This document shows, piece by piece, positions 61,393-64,000 of a stretch of 64,000 nt of DNA. The notes beneath the pieces are model-generated. The model worked only from the letters and a program-made list of their open reading frames with translations. It was not told the DNA's origin and made no database searches. The stretch's first letter is position 1. Every line of letters starts with the position of its first letter. The translations under genes and the position numbers were made by a program. The DNA lies in the NCBI RefSeq assembly GCF_005405905.1, contig NZ_BJHU01000040.1:62001-126000 (forward strand), read 5' to 3'. The DNA is from Acidovorax sp. NB1. GTDB taxonomy: Bacteria; Pseudomonadota; Gammaproteobacteria; Burkholderiales; Burkholderiaceae_C.

Positions 61393-61884
61393 ATGGACCT
61401 CGAAGCCCGCCTGCACGGCGCCGCCCCCAGCGAACACCCCGAGGCCCTGCGCCTGTGGCTGCGCCTGCTCACCTGCACCCAGCTCATCGAAAAGCAGGTG
61501 CGCAGCCACCTGCGCGCGCAGTTCGACACCACCTTGCCGCGTTTTGACCTGATGGCGCAGCTGGAGCGTGCACCGGACGGCATGAAGATGAAGGAGCTCT
61601 CGCGCCGGATGATGGTGACGAGCGGCAACATCACCGGCATCACCGACCAGCTCGTTGCCGAAGGGCTGGTCGAGCGCATGGACGTGGAAGGTGACCGCCG
61701 TGCGTACCTGGTGCGCCTCACGCCTCAAGGCCGCGAGCAGTTCAACACCATGGCACGCCAGCACGAGCAGTGGATCGTCGAGGCCTTCACCACGCTGGGC
61801 GAGCGCGACATCGCCACCTTGTACCGCCTGCTGGGCAAGGTCAAAGAACACACACAAAACAACTCTTTGGAGACAGCCGAATGA
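61393..61884 (+). CDS. MarR-family transcriptional regulator
   Basis: A 163-residue MarR-type regulator. The winged helix lies at about 60-115 ([30 protein letters not shown], then the wing [16 protein letters not shown]). Position inside the aromatic-CoA operon suggests it senses an aromatic CoA ester, as known for related regulators of benzoate, hydroxycinnamate and aminobenzoate pathways. It begins seven bases after the flavoenzyme stop, and its stop overlaps the next start (ATGA). The palindrome over the operon promoter is its likely binding site. Confidence 0.93.
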   Translation: MDLEARLHGAAPSEHPEALRLWLRLLTCTQLIEKQVRSHLRAQFDTTLPRFDLMAQLERAPDGMKMKELSRRMMVTSGNITGITDQLVAEGLVERMDVEGDRRAYLVRLTPQGREQFNTMARQHEQWIVEAFTTLGERDIATLYRLLGKVKEHTQNNSLETAE

Positions 61885-62735
61885 AGCACTACATCGGGGC
61901 GAGCAACCCCATGCGCGAGCAGTTCAACCCGCAGGCCAGCTACGTGGCCGAGCACTTTGCCTGGAGCTTTGCCGATGGCGTGGGCACCGTCACGCTCAAC
62001 CGACCGGACCGCAAGAACCCGCTGACTTTCCAGAGCTACGCCGAGCTGCGCGACTTTTTCTACGCGCTGCGCTTTGCCACCGACGTGAAGGCCATCGTCG
62101 TCACCGGCGCGGGCGGCAACTTTTGCTCGGGCGGCGATGTGCACGAGATCATCGGCCCGCTGACCACCATGACCATGCCCGAACTGCTGGAGTTCACGCG
62201 CATGACGGGTGATCTGGTGAAAGCCATGCGCGCCTGCCCGCAGCCCGTGCTGGGCGCCATCGACGGCATTTGCGCCGGTGCGGGCGCGATGATGGCGCTG
62301 GCCTGCGACATGCGCTACGGCACCCAGGCCACCAAGACCGCCTTCTTGTTCACCCGCGTGGGCCTGGCAGGCGCCGACATGGGCGCCTGCGCGCTGCTAC
62401 CCCGCATGATCGGCCAGGGCCGCGCCAGCGAGTTGCTGTTCACCGGCCGCGCCATGACCGCGCACGAAGGACTGGCCTGGGGCTTCTTCAACGACCTGTA
62501 TGAAAGCGCCGACCTGCTGGCCAACGTGCAAGCCACAGCGCGCGCGCTGGCCGACGGCCCCACCTTCGCCCACGGCATGACCAAGACCATGCTCAGCCAG
62601 GAGTGGAGCATGACCATCGAACAGGCCATCGAAGCCGAAGCCCAGGCGCAGGCCATCTGCATGCAGACCGAAGACTTCCGGCGCGCCTACGAGGCGTTTG
62701 CAGCCAAGCAGAAACCGGTGTTCCAGGGGGACTAA
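61881..62735 (+). CDS. Enoyl-CoA hydratase family protein
   Basis: A 284-residue crotonase. The oxyanion-hole segments are [19 protein letters not shown] (near residue 75-93) and [22 protein letters not shown] (near 128-150); [21 protein letters not shown] contains the region of the second catalytic position. Length is slightly above the family's usual 260 because of an N-terminal segment of 25 residues. Likely a hydration or ring-modification step in the aromatic-CoA pathway. Coupled to the MarR gene. Confidence 0.93.
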   Translation: MKHYIGASNPMREQFNPQASYVAEHFAWSFADGVGTVTLNRPDRKNPLTFQSYAELRDFFYALRFATDVKAIVVTGAGGNFCSGGDVHEIIGPLTTMTMPELLEFTRMTGDLVKAMRACPQPVLGAIDGICAGAGAMMALACDMRYGTQATKTAFLFTRVGLAGADMGACALLPRMIGQGRASELLFTGRAMTAHEGLAWGFFNDLYESADLLANVQATARALADGPTFAHGMTKTMLSQEWSMTIEQAIEAEAQAQAICMQTEDFRRAYEAFAAKQKPVFQGD

Positions 62736-62739
62736 GAAC

Positions 62740-63945
62740 ATGCACATCGCCACGCCCCCCGCCCCTTGCCCGCCCTCCACGGCGCACCTGGCCCTGCCCT
62801 TTTTTGATGACGCCCACCGCGCGCTGGCCGAGGGCTTGGTGCCCTGGGCTGCCGCGCAAGCGGTCGATGAAACCGACGACCGCGCCGCTTGCCGCGACTG
62901 GGTGCAGCGCCTGGGCGCGGGCGGCTGGCTGCGCTACTGCGTGCCTGCGGCCCACGGCGGCGCGCTGCCCGCACTGGACTCGCGCGCGCTGGTGCTGCTG
63001 CGCGAGACCCTGGCCTACCACTCGCCGCTGGCGGACTTTGCGTTTGCGATGCAGGGCCTGGGCAGCGGTGCGATCACCCTGGCGGGCAGCCCCGCGCAGC
63101 AGGCGCACTACCTGCAGGGCGTGGCGCGCGGCGAGCTGATTGCGGCGTTTGCGCTGAGCGAGCCTGAGGCGGGTTCGGATGTGGGCGCTATGCAAACAAT
63201 AGCTAGCAGCGCTGACCCATCAGGCGATAGCGGTCAAAAAGGCTCATATTCCCTGACAGGTACCAAGACCTGGATCAGCAACGGTGGCATTGCCGACTTC
63301 TACTGCGTGTTCGCCAAGACCGACCCCAGCGGCGGCACGCGCGGCATCAGCGCCTTCATCGTCGACGCGAACACGCCGGGCTTGGACACCTCGCACCACA
63401 TCCACGTGATGGCGCCCCACCCGCTGGCCACGCTGCAGTTCACCGATTGCAACGTGCCTGCCACAGCGCTGCTGGGCGAAGAAAACGGCGGCTTCAAGCT
63501 GGCCATGCGCACGCTCGACATCTTCCGCGCGTCGGTCGCCGCCGCAGCCCTGGGCATGGCGCGCCGCGCGCTGGCCGAGGCGGTGCACCACGCCCGCCAG
63601 CGCCGCATGTTCGGTCAGACGCTCGCAGACTTCCAGCTCACGCAGGCCAAGATCGGCGAAATGGCCGCACTGGTGGACAGCGCCGCGCTGCTCACCTACC
63701 GCGCGGCCTGGCTGCGCGACACCGGCCAGGCGCGCGTCACCGCAGAAGCAGCCATGGCCAAGATGACCGCCACCGAAAACGCCCAGCGCGTGATCGACAT
63801 GGCGCTGCAACTGCACGGCGGGCGCGGGGTGGAGGTGGGCAGCAAGGTCGAATCGCTGTACCGCGACATCCGCTCGCTGCGCATTTACGAAGGCGCCACC
63901 GAGGTGCAGCAGCTCATCATCGGCAAGGCCGTTCTGCAGGAGTGA
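62740..63945 (+). CDS. Acyl-CoA dehydrogenase family protein
   Basis: A 401-residue flavoprotein. Conserved signatures: [18 protein letters not shown] (near residue 145) and, at the C-terminus, [42 protein letters not shown], where GATE marks the usual catalytic Glu region. Residues about 153-168 ([16 protein letters not shown]) come from a copy of the small palindromic element inserted in frame just after the first signature. The ATG at 62740 is four bases after the hydratase stop. It probably oxidises an alicyclic or aliphatic CoA intermediate of the ring pathway. Confidence 0.92.
   Translation: MHIATPPAPCPPSTAHLALPFFDDAHRALAEGLVPWAAAQAVDETDDRAACRDWVQRLGAGGWLRYCVPAAHGGALPALDSRALVLLRETLAYHSPLADFAFAMQGLGSGAITLAGSPAQQAHYLQGVARGELIAAFALSEPEAGSDVGAMQTIASSADPSGDSGQKGSYSLTGTKTWISNGGIADFYCVFAKTDPSGGTRGISAFIVDANTPGLDTSHHIHVMAPHPLATLQFTDCNVPATALLGEENGGFKLAMRTLDIFRASVAAAALGMARRALAEAVHHARQRRMFGQTLADFQLTQAKIGEMAALVDSAALLTYRAAWLRDTGQARVTAEAAMAKMTATENAQRVIDMALQLHGGRGVEVGSKVESLYRDIRSLRIYEGATEVQQLIIGKAVLQE
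63198..63250 (+). repeat. Small palindromic element inside the acyl-CoA dehydrogenase frame, copy 9
   Basis: AATAGCTAGCAGCGCTGACC, CATCAGGCGATAGCGGTC, AAAAAGGCTCATATT follows the intergenic layout (AATAGCTxxxAGCGCT, TCAGGCG, AAAGGC). It is translated in frame as about 16 residues. Confidence 0.7.
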
Positions 63946-63949
63946 TGCC

Positions 63950-64000
63950 ATGAAAGCCTCTTCCAAACCCTCCGCACAGCCCGACCATTTTGTGCACGAC
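63950..64000 (+). CDS. Start of a further gene, possibly an aromatic acid-CoA ligase
   Basis: Only 17 residues are in the window (MKASSKPSAQPDHFVHD). It starts four bases after the dehydrogenase stop and so belongs to the operon. The DHFVHD segment resembles the N-terminus of benzoate/2-aminobenzoate-CoA ligases, which would fit the pathway, but 17 residues cannot establish this. Confidence 0.45.
   Translation, partial: MKASSKPSAQPDHFVHD

Noticed and set aside
59014-61857. A 947-codon minus-strand frame opposite the flavoenzyme fusion
   Set aside because: Shadow of a well-supported gene; no domain pattern.
1-64000. tRNA, rRNA, CRISPR arrays, insertion sequences, prophage genes
   Set aside because: None were seen on either strand; the repeats found are dispersed and lack the regular spacers of CRISPR, and no transposase or integrase frame is present.

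Overview
The window looks like chromosomal DNA of a betaproteobacterium of the family Comamonadaceae, most likely Acidovorax-like. The base composition is GC-rich throughout. There are Bug/TctC-type binding proteins and a branched-chain-type ABC transporter tied to acyl-CoA ligases, and aromatic-CoA catabolism genes. Two families of small intergenic repeats typical of this family also occur. The taxonomic call is inference; there is no rRNA or tRNA gene to confirm it. I see no phage, IS element, CRISPR array or plasmid function.

Layout. 1-2.9 kb: 5' part of purT, a DUF3455 lipoprotein, and an ECF sigma/anti-sigma pair. 2.9-8.7 kb (minus strand): a PAS histidine kinase and NarL-type regulator, then a nitrate/cyanate-type ABC transporter and cyanase. 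8.8-12.3 kb: a divergent, translationally coupled set (ABC-2 permease, two split-barrel proteins, one with a GAF domain) facing a hemerythrin gene. 12.4-16.0 kb: GMC oxidoreductase, 3-hydroxybutyryl-CoA dehydrogenase and a crotonase. 16.3-17.7 kb: ohrR-ohr peroxide defence and DUF1304. 17.8-22.3 kb: phosphoesterase, a Ser/Thr kinase-Usp fusion, DUF2855 and an SrkA-like kinase.

22.5-28.3 kb is the most distinctive region: an OmpR-type regulator, exosortase H (XrtH), its associated membrane protein and one large IPTL-CTERM surface protein built of about eight DUF11 repeats. A 10-base motif is repeated in the promoter of the surface protein and recurs in the regulator's leader, which suggests the regulator controls the sorted substrate.

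28.5-39.5 kb: a small orphan gene, htpG with a heat-shock promoter, aquaporin, DHH phosphoesterase, lipase, pseudouridine synthase, and a three-gene overlapping set (DUF4394 lipoprotein, cupredoxin-like protein, GGDEF/EAL enzyme). 39.9-55.4 kb: chemoreceptor, Crp/Fnr regulator, a lone Leu/Ile/Val-type binding protein, gspA-gspB, then acyl-CoA ligase-livGHMKF and a PaaK-like ligase. The two binding-protein/ligase promoters carry the same TTGTC-N8-GACAA palindrome at the same distance from a -10-like hexamer. 55.7-58.9 kb: two Bug proteins, an NTF2-like protein and DUF1840. 59.0 kb to the end: an aromatic acyl-CoA operon (anthraniloyl/salicylyl-CoA type flavoenzyme, MarR regulator, enoyl-CoA hydratase, acyl-CoA dehydrogenase and the start of a further gene).

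A palindromic element of roughly 50-60 bases occurs about nine times, twice inside genes where it is translated in frame. A second, hairpin-rich intergenic repeat occurs three to four times.
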